From positions 62,001 to 126,000 of the forward strand of contig NZ_MRUL01000004.1 of the NCBI RefSeq assembly GCF_002006995.1: a stretch of 64,000 nucleotides of DNA. The letters run 5' to 3'. Positions within the stretch are counted from its first letter, which is position 1. Each line of letters begins with the position of its first letter. The notes beneath the pieces were generated by a model. That model did no database searches. It was not told the origin of the DNA and saw nothing but the letters and a program-made list of their open reading frames with translations. Shown piece after piece: positions 1 through 8,778 of the stretch. This DNA is from Izhakiella australiensis. GTDB lineage: Bacteria; Pseudomonadota; Gammaproteobacteria; Enterobacterales; Enterobacteriaceae. Both the position numbers and the translations under genes were made by a program.

Positions 1-2
1 TG

Positions 3-632
3 CGTTGCATTGGCGAACAGACGGCGCACGGCTGGCGCATCCGTGACGTGGCCGCGCTGGCGGCGGCGGGATTTTTACGCCTCGGCGCCGATAGCGGCGA
101 AACCGGCCCGGTGATTGCCGCCGGCGGCGATCACGGCTTCCTGCACGCCAGCGATCACGATCACAGCCTGACGGCCGGCGATATTTTGCACGTGGAGCTG
201 ATTCCTAAAGTCCGCCACTACAGCGCCCGGCTGATGCGTCCCTTTGTACTCGGCAAAGCAGACGCCCGCCAGCAGCAGGTTGCAGCACAGCTGATTGCCC
301 TGCAGGACGCGCAGCTGGCGGCGATGCGTCCCGGCGCCGTGGCCTGCGAGGTAGACGCCATTGTCCGTGAAGGGGTACTGGTGGCAGGCCTGCGCCAGCG
401 CTACGATAACGTGACCGGCTACGCCCTCGGCCTGTATGCCCGCACGCCGCGTCCCAGCGACTTTTCTTACTGCTTTCAACCGCAAGCCCGCTGGCTGCTG
501 GAAGAGAATATGGTATTCCATATGTACATCTCCGCCCAGTCGCTGGCCTTTAGTGAAACGGTGGTGGTTACCCCGCAGGGCGGTAAAAGACTCAGCGCGT
601 TGCCAAGAGAATTAGGGATGATTATGCGCTAG
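3..632 (+). CDS. M24-family (creatinase/Xaa-Pro peptidase-like) protein, 3' part
   Basis: The reading frame is open from the first bases of the window, so this is the C-terminal ~209 residues of a longer protein. It has the pita-bread fold pattern of M24 proteins (GD-x-L-x-VEL, a tyrosine-arginine strand, a C-terminal SETVVVTPQGG strand). Metallopeptidases of the family carry Asp, Asp, His, Glu, Glu as metal ligands. Here the usual D-x-G is VEL, the usual SD-x-TR is SARLMR, and the EPG glutamate position reads MYIS, so several ligands look absent. That pattern is typical of the metal-free creatinase/ectoine-hydrolase branch, which hydrolyses small C-N bonds. The exact substrate cannot be told from this fragment. 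A hairpin without a T-run follows the stop (about 634-671). Confidence 0.7.
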   Translation, partial: RCIGEQTAHGWRIRDVAALAAAGFLRLGADSGETGPVIAAGGDHGFLHASDHDHSLTAGDILHVELIPKVRHYSARLMRPFVLGKADARQQQVAAQLIALQDAQLAAMRPGAVACEVDAIVREGVLVAGLRQRYDNVTGYALGLYARTPRPSDFSYCFQPQARWLLEENMVFHMYISAQSLAFSETVVVTPQGGKRLSALPRELGMIMR

Positions 633-720
633 GTTTTCAGCAGCTATCCGCCAGGCTTGCTGGCGTTGCTGAAGTCAGTAAATAGCCGTTGAGGGTTGCT
701 ACAGGCGTCTGCGCCGAAAT

Positions 721-764
721 AAAACGGGGCGGCGGCAAGAAGATATCAACTTGCCGCCGCCCCG
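721..764 (-). terminator. Rho-independent terminator of gcd
   Basis: A perfect 15-bp stem (725-739 with 750-764) surrounds a 10-nt loop. On the minus strand it is followed by TTTTATTT. It lies 45 bp past the gcd stop codon. Confidence 0.85.
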
Positions 765-809
765 TATCGTTAACGCTGGCGCAGCTTTCTCTGCGCCATG
801 ATTCAATGA

Positions 810-3206
810 TTACTTCTTCAACCGGTAAGCGACCAGCGCATCGCCCGGCGTGGTGCCAAGCGATCCGTGACCGCCGGCGGCGATTATCACGTACTGATTA
901 CCATCTTTACCTATGTAAGTGGATGGCGTGGCCTGCCCCCCGGCCGGTAGATCGCTTTGCCACAGCAGCTCGCCGGTATTGATGTCATAAGCGCGGAAGG
1001 CGTTATCAGCGGTGGCGCCATCAAATACCAGGTCGCCTGCGGTAATCAGCGGCCCGCCGTGCGCCAGCATCCCCATCGGGAATGGCAGCGGGAAACGTCC
1101 CGGCAGGAAGGTGGTTTTCAGGTTTTTGGTGGTGCCGATACGGCGCATCCACTGCGTTTTACCGGTTTTAAGATCGACGCCAACCATCCGTCCCCAGGGC
1201 GGAGCAACGCAGGGAATGCCGAGGCTGGAAGCGAACTGCTTAATGCTGATAGCGTAAGTGCCGTCAAAGTTCTCATTCCATACGCCGGTGCCGTCTTTGG
1301 AAACCAGGCGCTGACTTTCATCGCTCTCGTTGCGCTTGAGCAAATTGTAGTAGTGCGCAATGCGGATAGGCGTGGCAATCAGGATTTGGCGCTGGGGATC
1401 AACCGCCACCGAACCCCAGTTAAATACGCCAATATTGCCCGGGAAAATCACCGAGCCTTTTTCGGTCGGCGGCGTCCAGGGGTTGCCATCATAGCGCGAT
1501 GAGGTAAAGCGGATGCGGCAGGCCATCTGATCAAACGGCGAGATCCCCCACATCGATTTTTCTGTCAGCGGTTCAGGAATAAAATTCAGGTTTGAAACTG
1601 GCTGAATCGGTGAAAATTTCTCACCGGGAATGCCCCCCTCGGTGGAAACCTGCACATTATTTACCGGATAGACGGACTGCCCGGTCAGGCGGTTGAGAAC
1701 GAACAGGTTGCCGGTTTTGGTCGGCAAAATAACAACTGGCTGCTTACTCCCCTGATAATCGATATCCAACAGCGACGGCTGCGACGGATTATCGCGATCC
1801 CACAGGTCATGATAAGAACTCTGGAAGCGCCACTTAAAGCTGCCGGTTTTTAGGTCCAGCGCCACCAGGGCATCACGAAACTTCTCGCTGTTGCTTTGCG
1901 CATCACGCCGGGTGCCAATGATATCCGGCGAGGCGTTACCGAACGGCACAAACACCAGACCGTTTTTCACATCGGCGCTCAGCGTCGTCCAGGCGGTTGG
2001 CGTGTCCTGAGTATAAACATGCCCGGCATCGACAGGCTGCGTCCGATCAGGCTGGCCCGGATCGAAGTTCCATACCAGCTTGCCGCTGATAGCATCATAA
2101 GCGCGGATCACGCCGGAAGGGTTACCGTGGTCATAGCCGTTATCCATCACCGAACCACCAACGATCACCAGACCGCCCGCAACCAACGGCGCCGCTGTCT
2201 GCATCAGCGCATGGGGACGAACCTTGCCCATATTGGTTTTCAGATCGATAACGCCCTGATTACCGAAGCTGGCGCAAAGCTGGCCGCTGTCGGCATCCAA
2301 CGCCACCAGCCGGGCATCCGGCGTCGCTTCAAAGATACGTTTACGGCAGTCTGTGGGCGCCGCTGGCGTCGCGCTGGCCTGCGGTTGCTCGCCCTCGCCG
2401 CTTTGCTGCCCGTCGGCGTCGAAATAGCTCACGCCGCGACAGGTCTGATGCTGTTGCATATAAGACGGATCTTTGGCCGGATTATATTTCCATTTCAGCT
2501 TGCCGCTTTGCGGATCCAGCGCATGTACTTCCGCATGGGGCGTACAGATATAGACCGTGTCATTAACCTTCAGCGGCGTTGCTTCAAAGGTATATTCAGT
2601 GGCGTCCTTCTGCTGATCGCGCAGATCGCCGGTGTTATAGGTCCAGGCTACCTCAAGGTTTTTCACGTTGCCGCGATTAATTTGCTTCAGCGTGGAGAAA
2701 CGCTGCCCGTCCGGCGTACCGCCGTAATCAGTCCAGTCATCACCGGCAGCCGGCAGCGCATCGCTATTTTCGCGCTGATTGGTAATAGTGCCCGCTTTGG
2801 GATAGGGATCGTAAAAACTCAGCGCCACGACCATAGCAATCATGATAATCACGGTACCGCCGAGGAAAGGATGGAAGCGGCGAACCTGCGTTTTGTATAC
2901 CCCTCTGACCACCCAGGGCATCGCCAGCCACAGGCCGATAAGGCCGAACAGATCGCCACGCGGTATCCATTGCCATTTATCGAAACCCACTTCCTGAATA
3001 ATCCAGAACAGCGTTATCCACATCACAACGGCATACAGTGAAAGCGCTGACTTTTTATTAAAGAACAGCAGGATAGCTGTAATCAGCGTACCCAGCCCCA
3101 GAATTGCATAGACGGGCGTACCGCCAGCTTGCAGCAGCTCGACGCCCATCCACAGTAATGCGATCGCCACAATCGCAATCACGACGCTGGTTATTTTGTT
3201 AACCAT
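810..3206 (-). CDS. gcd: Membrane-bound PQQ-dependent glucose dehydrogenase
   Basis: Quinoprotein that oxidises periplasmic D-glucose to gluconolactone and passes electrons to ubiquinone. It is 798 residues, against 796 in E. coli. The first ~145 residues hold five hydrophobic membrane segments, followed by the eight-bladed PQQ propeller. Visible family features are HDLWDRDNPSQP (region of the catalytic aspartate), the PTKTGNLFVLNR strand that contacts PQQ, and the C-terminal GGQATP...AAGGHGSLGTTPGD blocks. The start follows GAGGGAG. The gene is monocistronic, with a strong terminator downstream. The apoenzyme needs external or endogenous PQQ; pqqU at 27.4 kb is the likely importer and no PQQ biosynthesis gene is in the window. 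Confidence 0.96.
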   Translation of the reverse strand: MVNKITSVVIAIVAIALLWMGVELLQAGGTPVYAILGLGTLITAILLFFNKKSALSLYAVVMWITLFWIIQEVGFDKWQWIPRGDLFGLIGLWLAMPWVVRGVYKTQVRRFHPFLGGTVIIMIAMVVALSFYDPYPKAGTITNQRENSDALPAAGDDWTDYGGTPDGQRFSTLKQINRGNVKNLEVAWTYNTGDLRDQQKDATEYTFEATPLKVNDTVYICTPHAEVHALDPQSGKLKWKYNPAKDPSYMQQHQTCRGVSYFDADGQQSGEGEQPQASATPAAPTDCRKRIFEATPDARLVALDADSGQLCASFGNQGVIDLKTNMGKVRPHALMQTAAPLVAGGLVIVGGSVMDNGYDHGNPSGVIRAYDAISGKLVWNFDPGQPDRTQPVDAGHVYTQDTPTAWTTLSADVKNGLVFVPFGNASPDIIGTRRDAQSNSEKFRDALVALDLKTGSFKWRFQSSYHDLWDRDNPSQPSLLDIDYQGSKQPVVILPTKTGNLFVLNRLTGQSVYPVNNVQVSTEGGIPGEKFSPIQPVSNLNFIPEPLTEKSMWGISPFDQMACRIRFTSSRYDGNPWTPPTEKGSVIFPGNIGVFNWGSVAVDPQRQILIATPIRIAHYYNLLKRNESDESQRLVSKDGTGVWNENFDGTYAISIKQFASSLGIPCVAPPWGRMVGVDLKTGKTQWMRRIGTTKNLKTTFLPGRFPLPFPMGMLAHGGPLITAGDLVFDGATADNAFRAYDINTGELLWQSDLPAGGQATPSTYIGKDGNQYVIIAAGGHGSLGTTPGDALVAYRLKK

Positions 3207-3452
3207 TTTTCTCCCTCGAGGGCGGTTGAATAAGGCCGCCTGTTTATTAATTACAAATACTCAACTTTAGTTTAAACATTTAATATTGGTTAACAAACTT
3301 TTCCCGTTCTTAAAGATAAGCAAACCATAAAGTCGCCAGCCGCAAACAAACGCCTGCCGGGAGGGATATCAGGCGCTAAAAATCTGCTGTCGCAGTATAT
3401 AGTTTTGTAAATTCAAGCAGCCAGCTGACGGATATCCGCCTGCTGAAGGCGA

Positions 3453-3478
3453 TAAAAAAACCCGCGTCGGGGCGCGGG
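3453..3478 (-). terminator. Terminator of pptA
   Basis: On the minus strand a GC-rich CCCGC/GCGGG stem is followed by seven T. It lies 27 bp beyond the pptA stop. Confidence 0.75.
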
Positions 3479-3504
3479 CATAGTCATCAGTAGCGACGGC
3501 AGGA

Positions 3505-3735
3505 TTACATTTCGTAGCCTGGTTTTTTTGCCAGTTTCTCCAGCTCAGGCTTAATGCGCGGGTCGTACATCTGGGCTTTCCAGTTTTCTTTTTCAACGGC
3601 ATGCAGCGCAACCGACAGCGATTCGTCACGCGAGCCAAAGTGCTTTTTCACCACCTCACACAGGTCGCTCGCCAGCGCCTGCTGCTGTTCGTCACTAAGA
3701 TCGCGGGGAAAGAATGATAACTCGATGTGTGGCAT
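3505..3735 (-). CDS. pptA: 4-oxalocrotonate tautomerase family protein PptA
   Basis: Small tautomerase of 76 residues, like E. coli PptA (YdcE, 77 aa), which tautomerises phenylpyruvate-type enols; its physiological substrate is unknown. The mature N-terminal proline, the catalytic base of the superfamily, follows Met1 (MPHIELSFFP). The C-terminus keeps the KKPGY motif. An ATG further upstream would add 55 residues in frame, but the TAAGGAG Shine-Dalgarno directly before codon 56 and the need for a free Pro2 fix the start at 3735. Confidence 0.92.
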   Translation of the reverse strand: MPHIELSFFPRDLSDEQQQALASDLCEVVKKHFGSRDESLSVALHAVEKENWKAQMYDPRIKPELEKLAKKPGYEM

Positions 3736-3948
3736 GGGCAGGCTCCTTACTCTTATTTTCAACAAGTCGCGTGATTGCGGGTAAAGCTTCCGCAGCGATT
3801 TCAGCATAGCGTTTACGGCGCAACGCGACTGCATCGTCTGTGCGCTGCTGCTGGCAATTAGCGCGCAGCGCGACTGACAGCATGGGCCAGGAGACTGCAA
3901 TTGACAACCGGCCGCTTTTCCGGCGGCGACAGGTTTAGCGCAAAGCGT

Positions 3949-3970
3949 GATAATTGGTTAACCAATTATC
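3949..3970. promoter_or_regulatory. Putative UxuR/ExuR-type operator, distal
   Basis: Perfect 22-bp palindrome with the core ATTGGTTAACCAAT. FCD-type GntR hexuronate regulators (UxuR, ExuR) bind TTGGT-n2-ACCAA. Its centre lies about 175 bp from the proximal copy upstream of uxuA, a distance compatible with looping. Confidence 0.65.
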
Positions 3971-4128
3971 GTGTAATCGCATCAGGACGACGAAAATCCG
4001 TGCATCGTTATTTAACGGTCTGGCCGCGCTGGTAACCGGCATTTCCATCACAAAGGCTGTGACCAGCTTAAACAAACGGGCGAACAACATTGACATGTAA
4101 CCCGCTCTGAATCACATTAGTTCTTATA

Positions 4129-4140
4129 TTGGTCAACCAA
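4129..4140. promoter_or_regulatory. Putative UxuR/ExuR-type operator, proximal
   Basis: Perfect 12-bp palindrome TTGGTCAACCAA ending 17 bp before the uxuA ATG. It is well placed to block transcription start or clearance. Confidence 0.65.
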
Positions 4141-4157
4141 ATAACATGAGGTAGAAC

Positions 4158-5333
4158 ATGGAGCAGACCTGGCGCTGGTACGGCCCGAAAGATCCGGTCA
4201 CCCTGGCAGATATCCGACAGGCCGGCGCAACCGGCATCGTTACCGCTTTACATCATATTGCCAACGGCGAAGTCTGGAGCATTGAGGAAATTCAGGCGCG
4301 TAAAGAGATGATCGCCAACGCCGGACTGCGCTGGTCGGTGGTGGAAAGTATTCCCATCCACGAAGAGATAAAAACCCACCAGGGCGACTATCAGCGCTGG
4401 ACCCGTAATTATCAGCAAAGCATCCGCAATCTGGCGGCCTGCGGTATTTACACCGTTTGCTATAACTTTATGCCGATACTTGACTGGACGCGTACCGATC
4501 TTGCCTGGACGCTGCCGGACGGCGCGAAAGCGCTGCGTTTTGACCAGATAGCCTTTGCCATCTTCGATTGCCTGCTGCTACAGCGCCAGGGCGCGAAAAA
4601 CGATTACAGCGCAGAGGAGCTCGACGAGGCGAAAGCGCGTTTCGCTACCATGAGCGCCGATGACAAACAGCAGTTGGTCAATAACATCATTGCCGGACTG
4701 CCTGGCGCGGAAGAAGGCTATACCCTTGAACAGTTTCGCCAGCAGCTGGCGCGCTACGATCAGATCGATAAAGCGCAGCTACGGGAAAATTTTGCCTGGT
4801 TCCTGCGCCAGATTATTCCGGTAGCGGAAGAGGTTAAGGTTAAAATGGCGGTGCATCCTGATGACCCGCCGCGCCCTATTCTCGGCCTGCCGCGCATTGT
4901 TTCCACCGTAGAAGATATGCGCTGGCTGGCGCAGGTGGTTGACAGCCCTGCCAACGGTTTTACCTTCTGTACCGGCTCCTATGGCGTGCGTGAAGATAAC
5001 GATCTGCTGGCGATGGCTGCGGAGTTCGCCCACCGAATCTGGTTTGCCCATTTACGTTCAACCCAGCGTGAAACTAACCCGCGTTCGTTTCATGAAGCCC
5101 CTCATCTTGAAGGCAATGTGGATATGTACGGCGTGGTGAAAACGCTGGTGCACGAAGAGCGGCGCCGCGCCGCCGCCGGTAGCGCGCATCCCATTCCGAT
5201 GCGCCCGGACCACGGCCACCAGATGCTTGACGACCTGCATAAAAAGGTAAACCCGGGCTATTCAGCGATTGGCCGCCTGCGTGGTCTGGCGGAGCTGCGC
5301 GGCCTGGAAATGGGCATTCTGCGTAGTATCTAG
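4158..5333 (+). CDS. uxuA: D-mannonate dehydratase
   Basis: Dehydrates D-mannonate to 2-keto-3-deoxy-D-gluconate in cytoplasmic glucuronate catabolism, using a divalent metal (Fe or Mn). It has 391 residues, against 394 in E. coli, and aligns end to end ([10 protein letters not shown] at the start; [50 protein letters not shown]). GAGG precedes the ATG. No uxuB (fructuronate reductase) or uxuR is adjacent, unlike the E. coli uxuAB operon. The two flanking operators suggest control by a hexuronate-responsive GntR regulator encoded elsewhere. Confidence 0.96.
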   Translation: MEQTWRWYGPKDPVTLADIRQAGATGIVTALHHIANGEVWSIEEIQARKEMIANAGLRWSVVESIPIHEEIKTHQGDYQRWTRNYQQSIRNLAACGIYTVCYNFMPILDWTRTDLAWTLPDGAKALRFDQIAFAIFDCLLLQRQGAKNDYSAEELDEAKARFATMSADDKQQLVNNIIAGLPGAEEGYTLEQFRQQLARYDQIDKAQLRENFAWFLRQIIPVAEEVKVKMAVHPDDPPRPILGLPRIVSTVEDMRWLAQVVDSPANGFTFCTGSYGVREDNDLLAMAAEFAHRIWFAHLRSTQRETNPRSFHEAPHLEGNVDMYGVVKTLVHEERRRAAAGSAHPIPMRPDHGHQMLDDLHKKVNPGYSAIGRLRGLAELRGLEMGILRSI

Positions 5334-5348
5334 TATCTGGCTACATGG

Positions 5349-5374
5349 CGGAGCGTATTTTTACAAACGCTCCG
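5349..5374 (+). terminator. Hairpin after uxuA, weak terminator
   Basis: Stem CGGAGCGT/ACGCTCCG with a 10-nt A/T-rich loop, 15 bp after the uxuA stop. There is no T-run behind it, so termination efficiency is uncertain. Confidence 0.45.
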
Positions 5375-5501
5375 CTGCCGCCGCCAGCCAGAAATAATCG
5401 CTAATCTTTCCGCGTCACCCCAACTCCCGCACAAACTATAAATGCCGCGTCAGCGCGAATGGCTATGCTGTTTATTCTTCTTACGTCATTGAGGCACAAC
5501 T

Positions 5502-6377
5502 ATGTCGACGCAGACAACGGCAGGTAACTGGCAATTAGGCGACCGCAGCGTATCCCGCATGGGCTACGGCGCAATGCAACTGGCAGGTAAAGGCGTCTTT
5601 GGTCCGCCAAAAGACAAAGCCGCCGCGCTGGCGGTGCTGCGCGCCGCGATTGAAAGCGGCGTGAATCATATCGATACGTCCGACTTTTATGGCCCGCATA
5701 TTACCAATCAGCTCATTCGTGAAGCGCTGCATCCCTACGCCGATGATTTGGTGATCGTCACTAAAATCGGTGCCAGACGCGACGATCAGGGCGCCTGGCT
5801 GCCGGCATTTTCCGCCGCCGAACTGACCCAGGCGGTACACGACAACCTGCGCAACCTTGGGCTGGAGCAACTGGACGTGGTCAACTTACGCGCGATGTTC
5901 AGCGTACACGGCCCGGCAGAAGGATCGCAGGACGAACAGCTGGAAACCCTGGCTGAGCTTCAGCGTCAGGGTCTGGTAAGGCATATCGGCCTGAGCAACG
6001 TGACGCCAAAACAGGTTGATGATGCGCGTAAGATCGTTGATATCGTCTGCGTGCAGAACCTGTATAACCTGGTGACGCGTGAGGACGAAGCGCTGGTAGA
6101 TAGCCTCGCCGCCGACGGTATCGCCTACGTGCCCTTCTTCCCGCTGGGCGGATTTTCACCGCTGCAATCCGACAAGCTCAACAGCGTCGCCGCCGAACTG
6201 GGCGCAACGCCAATGCAGGTGGCCCTTGCCTGGCTCCTGCATCGCTCGCCGAACCTGCTGTTAATCCCCGGTACCTCTTCCGTGGCGCACTTGCAGCAGA
6301 ATCTGGCGGCCGCCAGCGTGCAACTGGATGATGAGACGCTGGCAACCTTAAACGCGATCGCGGTTAGCGCAAACTGA
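5502..6377 (+). CDS. pdxI: Aldo/keto reductase, pyridoxine 4-dehydrogenase type
   Basis: NADP(H)-dependent AKR of 291 residues that is orthologous to E. coli YdbC/PdxI, the pyridoxal reductase of vitamin B6 salvage. It is near-identical in the blocks LGYGAMQLAGKGVFGPP-like, GVNHIDTSDFYGPH (catalytic Tyr), IVTKIGARR (catalytic Lys), RHIGLSNVTP and QVALAWLLHRSPN. A GAGG-type site precedes the ATG. The following monooxygenase starts 58 bp later, so the two may be co-transcribed. Confidence 0.88.
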   Translation: MSTQTTAGNWQLGDRSVSRMGYGAMQLAGKGVFGPPKDKAAALAVLRAAIESGVNHIDTSDFYGPHITNQLIREALHPYADDLVIVTKIGARRDDQGAWLPAFSAAELTQAVHDNLRNLGLEQLDVVNLRAMFSVHGPAEGSQDEQLETLAELQRQGLVRHIGLSNVTPKQVDDARKIVDIVCVQNLYNLVTREDEALVDSLAADGIAYVPFFPLGGFSPLQSDKLNSVAAELGATPMQVALAWLLHRSPNLLLIPGTSSVAHLQQNLAAASVQLDDETLATLNAIAVSAN

Positions 6378-6435
6378 AATCAGGGTTTCTCCCGCTGGGC
6401 TACACTTTAAGTTCGGCCAGCCAGAGGAACCGTAA

Positions 6436-8055
6436 ATGCAGACCCAGACTGAAGTTATTATCGTTGGCGCAGGCCCGACCGGATTAATGGCGGGCCTGCT
6501 GCTCAAGCGGGCCGGTATCGACGTGGTGATACTTGACCGCAATAGCGCACCGGTTCAGGAGTCACGCGCTGGCATCGTCACCGCACGATCTCTTGAGCTT
6601 TTCGCCTCACTTGGCCTCGATGGCGCCCTGCTGGCCCGGGGCACCATCACCACAAATATCGACTTTATTATCAACGGTGAACGCGCTGCCGGGTTCGACT
6701 ATGACCGGGCTAAAGCGGATGATACCGCCTTCCCTTTTATGCTGATGATCCCGCAGTCGGAAACCGAAGAAGTGCTGCTGGAAGCCCTTGACGCTGCCGG
6801 TCTGCGAGTCAGGCGCAGCTGCGAGGTCACTGCGGTTCATCAGGATGCCACTCACGTCAGCGTCCAGCTTCAGCACCCGACAGGCAACGAGGAGATACAG
6901 GGTCGCTATCTGCTGGGTGCAGACGGCGCGCACAGCGTGGTACGCCATCAGCTGGCGCTTAATTTTGCCGGTGAGCGCTATCCGCAACGTTTCCTGTTAG
7001 GTGACGTCGCCGTAGACTGGCAGCGCGATCCCAGCCGTTTTCAGATCTTCTTACAGGGCGACCGTATCGGCCTCTATCTGCCGCTGCACGGCGCCAGCCA
7101 CGCGCGGGTAATGACCACGCTCGCAGCGCAGGATGCATTACCTGATGATGCCACGCCGAGCCTTGAACAGCTGAGCCAGGCGTTTTCTCAGGTTGCGGGA
7201 TGCGATGTGACCTTGCGCGACCCGCTATGGCTGGCTCAATTCCAAACCCAGCATCGCATGGTTGACCACTACAGGGTAGAGCGCATATTTCTTGCCGGCG
7301 ACGCCGCCCATATCCACTCGCCAGCCGGCGGTCAGGGGATGAACACCGGGCTACAGGACGCCGCTAATCTGGCGTGGAAGCTTGCCCTTGTGCTGAAGCA
7401 AGAAGCGCCACCCAGCCTGCTGGATACCTATCAGCAGGAAAGGCTTCCCGTGGCGCGCGACGTACTGGATTTCACTGACCGCCTGTTTAGCTTCGCTGCG
7501 GGCCAGCAAGGCTGGCTGGCTACGCTGCGCGACCATCTGGTGCCGCTGGTCGCCGCGCCAACCGCCGCGCTGGATACCGTTCAGCAGGGGGCGTTTCGCC
7601 GCTTTGCTCAGCTGGATATGACCTATGAAGAAAACCCGCTCGTCAGTTTTGATGGCGGCAGCCGGCTGCAACCGGGAGCAGGTATGCGCCTGCCGGACGC
7701 CCAGCTTTCGCGGCGGATGAATTTACATGGGCTACTCAACGCCAGCTGCTTCACCCTGCTGGCCCTGTCGCGCCAGCCGCTTTCTCCGGCAGTTTTCAGC
7801 GATCTGCAGCAAACCCTAAGCGGTTTGCAAAGCGACCGCGTTCAGGTACGCATTGCGGCGAGGCTAAACGGCGGACTACCGGCCAATGCCGAAGCGGTAG
7901 AACGCCCCGACGTTTTTAGCCGACTGGGAATGGAAGAAGATAACGACCAGGGGCTAATCGTCGTCAGACCTGACGGCTACATAGCCTGGCGCAGCGATAT
8001 GCTGGATTATGCCGGCTGCGGCGACTTCCTGGCCAGCCTCGGTCTGGCGAATTAA
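6436..8055 (+). CDS. FAD-dependent aromatic-type monooxygenase
   Basis: Class A flavoprotein hydroxylase (PheA/TfdB/MhpA superfamily) of 539 residues. It has the Rossmann fingerprint VGAGPTGLMAGLLLKRAG at about residue 9, a DG motif (GADGAHSVVR) and the GD motif FLAGDAAHIHSPAGGQGMN. The C-terminal ~130 residues resemble the thioredoxin-like domain of phenol hydroxylases. Such enzymes hydroxylate phenolic or polyketide substrates with NAD(P)H and O2; the substrate here is unknown. Its position behind pdxI gives no metabolic clue. Confidence 0.85.
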   Translation: MQTQTEVIIVGAGPTGLMAGLLLKRAGIDVVILDRNSAPVQESRAGIVTARSLELFASLGLDGALLARGTITTNIDFIINGERAAGFDYDRAKADDTAFPFMLMIPQSETEEVLLEALDAAGLRVRRSCEVTAVHQDATHVSVQLQHPTGNEEIQGRYLLGADGAHSVVRHQLALNFAGERYPQRFLLGDVAVDWQRDPSRFQIFLQGDRIGLYLPLHGASHARVMTTLAAQDALPDDATPSLEQLSQAFSQVAGCDVTLRDPLWLAQFQTQHRMVDHYRVERIFLAGDAAHIHSPAGGQGMNTGLQDAANLAWKLALVLKQEAPPSLLDTYQQERLPVARDVLDFTDRLFSFAAGQQGWLATLRDHLVPLVAAPTAALDTVQQGAFRRFAQLDMTYEENPLVSFDGGSRLQPGAGMRLPDAQLSRRMNLHGLLNASCFTLLALSRQPLSPAVFSDLQQTLSGLQSDRVQVRIAARLNGGLPANAEAVERPDVFSRLGMEEDNDQGLIVVRPDGYIAWRSDMLDYAGCGDFLASLGLAN

Positions 8056-8189
8056 TGTTTCATCAGATCCGACGTCGCGGACGCGCAGCGTGCGGTTAAT
8101 TACTTTTAATTCGCCACCTGCGTGATTAAGCTGCTAACATTTTGATGACAGGCCGTCGGGCTGAACAACAATAACCAAGGAGCAACACG

Positions 8190-8567
8190 ATGAAAATGAC
8201 TATCAGGAAAACGTTTTTCGCTGCAACCGCCGGTCTGGCGCTTCTTGCCAGCGCACAGCAGGCCCAGGCGCACGCGCACCTTAAATCATCTGAACCTGCG
8301 GCAAAAACCGAGGTGACAACGTCACCAAAACAGCTAACCCTGACCTTTACTGAAGGGCTGGAGCCAGCATTCAGCGATGTGGTTCTCAAGGATAGCCAGG
8401 GCGCGGTTGTGCCAACCGGTAAGGCAGTGGTCAGTAAGAGCAACGGCAAGCAAATCGTGCTGCCGCTGACCGCCCCGCTGGCAGCGGGCGCTTATCAGGT
8501 TGACTGGCATGTCCTTTCAACCGACGGGCATAAAACGAAAGGCGACTATAGCTTTACCATGAAGTAA
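8190..8567 (+). CDS. yobA: CopC-family periplasmic copper-binding protein
   Basis: 125 residues with a cleavable signal peptide ending near AQA. The mature chain starts with His (HAHLKSSEPA), the amino-terminal Cu(II) ligand of CopC proteins. A C-terminal WHVLSTDGHKTKGDYSF block supplies further ligands. AAGGAG precedes the ATG. In E. coli yobA is followed by yebZ (CopD) and yebY; here neither follows, so the carrier stands alone. It lies just before a probable Cpx-controlled scs operon, consistent with envelope copper handling. A matS site is embedded in codons 42-46. Confidence 0.88.
   Translation: MKMTIRKTFFAATAGLALLASAQQAQAHAHLKSSEPAAKTEVTTSPKQLTLTFTEGLEPAFSDVVLKDSQGAVVPTGKAVVSKSNGKQIVLPLTAPLAAGAYQVDWHVLSTDGHKTKGDYSFTMK
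8313..8325. other. matS site (MatP binding), copy 1
   Basis: GTGACAACGTCAC fits the MatP consensus GTGACRNYGTCAC exactly. It lies inside the yobA coding sequence (codons for Val-Thr-Thr-Ser). Confidence 0.85.
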
Positions 8568-8573
8568 TCGTCC

Positions 8574-8596
8574 GGGCGCCGCAGGCGCCCTGTTTA
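8574..8596 (+). terminator. Hairpin after yobA
   Basis: Stem GGGCGCC/GGCGCCC with a 3-nt loop, followed by TGTTTA, 6 bp after the yobA stop. It is a probable terminator with a weak T-tract. Confidence 0.55.
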
Positions 8597-8606
8597 CCGG
8601 CCCAAT

Positions 8607-8619
8607 GTGACAACGTCAC
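8607..8619. other. matS site (MatP binding), copy 2
   Basis: GTGACAACGTCAC is a perfect consensus match in the intergenic region. It is extended on both sides to AATGTGAC/GTCACATT and lies 294 bp from copy 1. Confidence 0.88.
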
Positions 8620-8778
8620 ATTAAGTCATTACGTTTCCCGCTGCTGCTGTTTCCCTTTGCGCGCTATTTTCAGCGCCTTACGCTTTATTTTACTTATATC
8701 CTCTGACAGGCCCTTTCAAGGTGTACTGACCAGGGTTACTGACTGACTATTATGTCAGCAACCCGCAGGAGTTTAACT

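Larger units (their letters stand above)
3736..4157. other. pptA-uxuA intergenic region
   Basis: This 422-bp divergent region holds the two UxuR/ExuR-type palindromes listed separately and a TTGACA (4090-4095) that could be a -35 element without a good -10. A minus-strand frame (3695-3907) overlaps the start of pptA and has no recognisable relatives. Apart from these I see no gene. Confidence 0.5.

Noticed and set aside
3695-3907. 70-codon minus-strand frame upstream of pptA
   Set aside because: It overlaps the pptA start, has a TTG start without a clear RBS, and shows no recognisable family.
3954-4099. ~48-codon plus-strand frame between the two operators before uxuA
   Set aside because: TTG start inside the palindrome and no ribosome site.
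8604-8622. AATGTGAC-AAC-GTCACATT as a CRP site
   Set aside because: The half-sites are 5 bp apart instead of 6, and the core is an exact matS.
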